Below, in pieces: positions 4,557 through 5,276 of a stretch of DNA of 5,276 nucleotides (its first letter is position 1; each line of letters begins with the position of its first letter). The DNA comes from Alphaproteobacteria bacterium (GTDB taxonomy: Bacteria > Pseudomonadota > Alphaproteobacteria > ATCC43930 > CGMCC-115725). Under the pieces are notes generated by a model, which worked only from the letters and a program-made list of their open reading frames with translations, was not told where the DNA came from and made no database searches. The translations under genes were made by a program, and so were the position numbers. Where the stretch lies: assembly GCA_019241915.1 (NCBI GenBank), contig JAFAWI010000398.1, positions 1-5,276 on the forward strand. The letters are read 5' to 3'.

Positions 4557-5276
4557 CTATTTGGCGGCGTCGCGCAGCGTTGGCGCGTTGGCGGCGGCGA
4601 GCACCGCGGCGGCTTCCTTGGCGACCGGGGTGCAGTCAAAGAAGGCCGGGTTCTGCGTGCCCCACAGCCGCACCGAATTGGCGAACACAAAATCCTTGAA
4701 GTCGTGTTGGCCGATATGGCCGTCCTCGACCAGCTCCCACGCCTCGGGCAGCGGGTCGCGCATGTCCATGACGTCGAAATGGCCGATGTCGGACGAGTAG
4801 ATCGCGTTGATCCGCGCGCCCAATGGCATGGTCTTGCCGAACGCCACCGCGTTCATCCGGTCGTCCGCCTCGCAGCCGAAGTAATACGGCGTCGCGTAGA
4901 GGTCGAGCCAATCCTGCTTTTGTGTGATCTTGCAGTGGATGTAGTCGTCGGGCGGGACGTTGCCGGTGAGGAAATCTTCCTTGAGCGGCCAGCCGTCGTT
5001 CTTGTCGAGCTCGGCGGCGATGTCGCCGTAGCCGTATTTGTCGACCAGCTCGCGCAGCAGCTGCCGGTTGAGCTTTGACGGGTCCATCCGCTCGAGGCCC
5101 TTGGCGCCGCGCCGCTCCCAATGCTCGATCAGGTCGCAGAACAGCTGGCAGCCCCAGCCGACGCCGCCTTCGAGGAACGCAAAGCGCAGGTCCGGGAAGC
5201 GCCGGGTCACGCCGCCGAGGAACAGCGCCTTGGCGACGTTGTGGCCGGCCGCGGCGAAATGGCCGATATGGTTGAA
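4557..5276 (-). CDS. Amidohydrolase-2 family metal-dependent hydrolase, 5'-truncated
   Basis: The 3' part (239 residues) of an amidohydrolase-related TIM-barrel protein (the ACMSD-like amidohydrolase 2 group). The frame is open to the window edge and the GTG at 5210 is internal. Counting from the edge, NHIGHF and AAAGHNVAKAL come first, then FPDLRFAFLEGGVGW (about 27-41), where Glu36 stands in a position that is His in ACMSD; the LExGxGW form is common in one branch of the family. YSSDIGHFD (Asp163) is the conserved metal-binding or catalytic aspartate near the barrel end. The N-terminal HxH metal site would lie outside the window. Such enzymes hydrolyse or decarboxylate small carboxylates or ring compounds in the cytoplasm; the substrate here is unknown. 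It is followed on the same strand by the SDR gene after 146 bp. Confidence 0.9.
   Translation of the reverse strand, partial: FNHIGHFAAAGHNVAKALFLGGVTRRFPDLRFAFLEGGVGWGCQLFCDLIEHWERRGAKGLERMDPSKLNRQLLRELVDKYGYGDIAAELDKNDGWPLKEDFLTGNVPPDDYIHCKITQKQDWLDLYATPYYFGCEADDRMNAVAFGKTMPLGARINAIYSSDIGHFDVMDMRDPLPEAWELVEDGHIGQHDFKDFVFANSVRLWGTQNPAFFDCTPVAKEAAAVLAAANAPTLRDAAK

Noticed and set aside
3604..4800. 398-codon open frame on the + strand opposite the SDR and amidohydrolase genes
   Set aside because: It spans two well-supported - strand genes and their intergenic region, has no recognisable motif or start signal, and is rich in His, Arg, Gly and Ala as expected for an antisense shadow in high-GC DNA.
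4557..5276. Loss of the metal-binding His in the amidohydrolase as evidence of inactivation
   Set aside because: The LExGxGW form is common in an established branch of the family and the conserved Asp motif is intact, so it looks like a normal subfamily variant.

Overview
The window is about two-thirds G+C, densely packed and strongly biased to G/C in third codon positions. It carries bacterial genes with Shine-Dalgarno sites, two outer-membrane-type lipoproteins and an acyl-CoA/short-chain-dehydrogenase/amidohydrolase gene content. This fits a Gram-negative proteobacterium, most likely an alphaproteobacterium; that placement is inferred from gene style, since no rRNA or other marker is present. 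No tRNA, rRNA, CRISPR array, insertion sequence or phage gene was seen.

Left block (+ strand, 1-2705): a 5'-truncated acyl-CoA dehydrogenase; 35 bp later a GFA/CENP-V-type zinc protein; then, sharing an ATGA stop/start overlap, an OmpA-domain lipoprotein; then, 1 bp after its stop, a GTG-started Wza-like polysaccharide-export lipoprotein. The four genes read as one transcription unit. The last two make a cell-envelope pair: one protein with a peptidoglycan-binding domain and one with an export-channel (Poly_export/SLBB) fold. No glycosyltransferase, Wzc-type kinase or polymerase gene accompanies them here.

Middle block (2706-3486): a YdhR-like small putative monooxygenase on the - strand abuts the export gene tail to tail with no intergenic base. 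A GC hairpin encloses both stop codons. It is divergent from a small secreted protein of unknown family on the + strand. The 139-bp gap between them holds plausible promoters in both directions and a perfect 9-bp inverted repeat.

Right block (- strand, 3490-5276): an SDR resembling the (3R)-hydroxyacyl-CoA dehydrogenase part of peroxisomal multifunctional enzyme type 2, preceded by a strong ribosome binding site and a perfect TTGACA -35 box. Upstream of it lies the 3' part of an amidohydrolase-2 family gene that runs off the window end. A GC-rich hairpin separates the two.

Together the flanking genes point to acyl-CoA or carboxylate catabolism, with an envelope/export gene pair inserted between. 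I found no clear new multi-gene defence or mobile system. The points most worth a second look are the acyl-CoA dehydrogenase without the usual catalytic glutamate, the coupled OmpA/Wza-like lipoprotein pair, the unknown small secreted protein, and the inverted repeat in the divergent promoter region.
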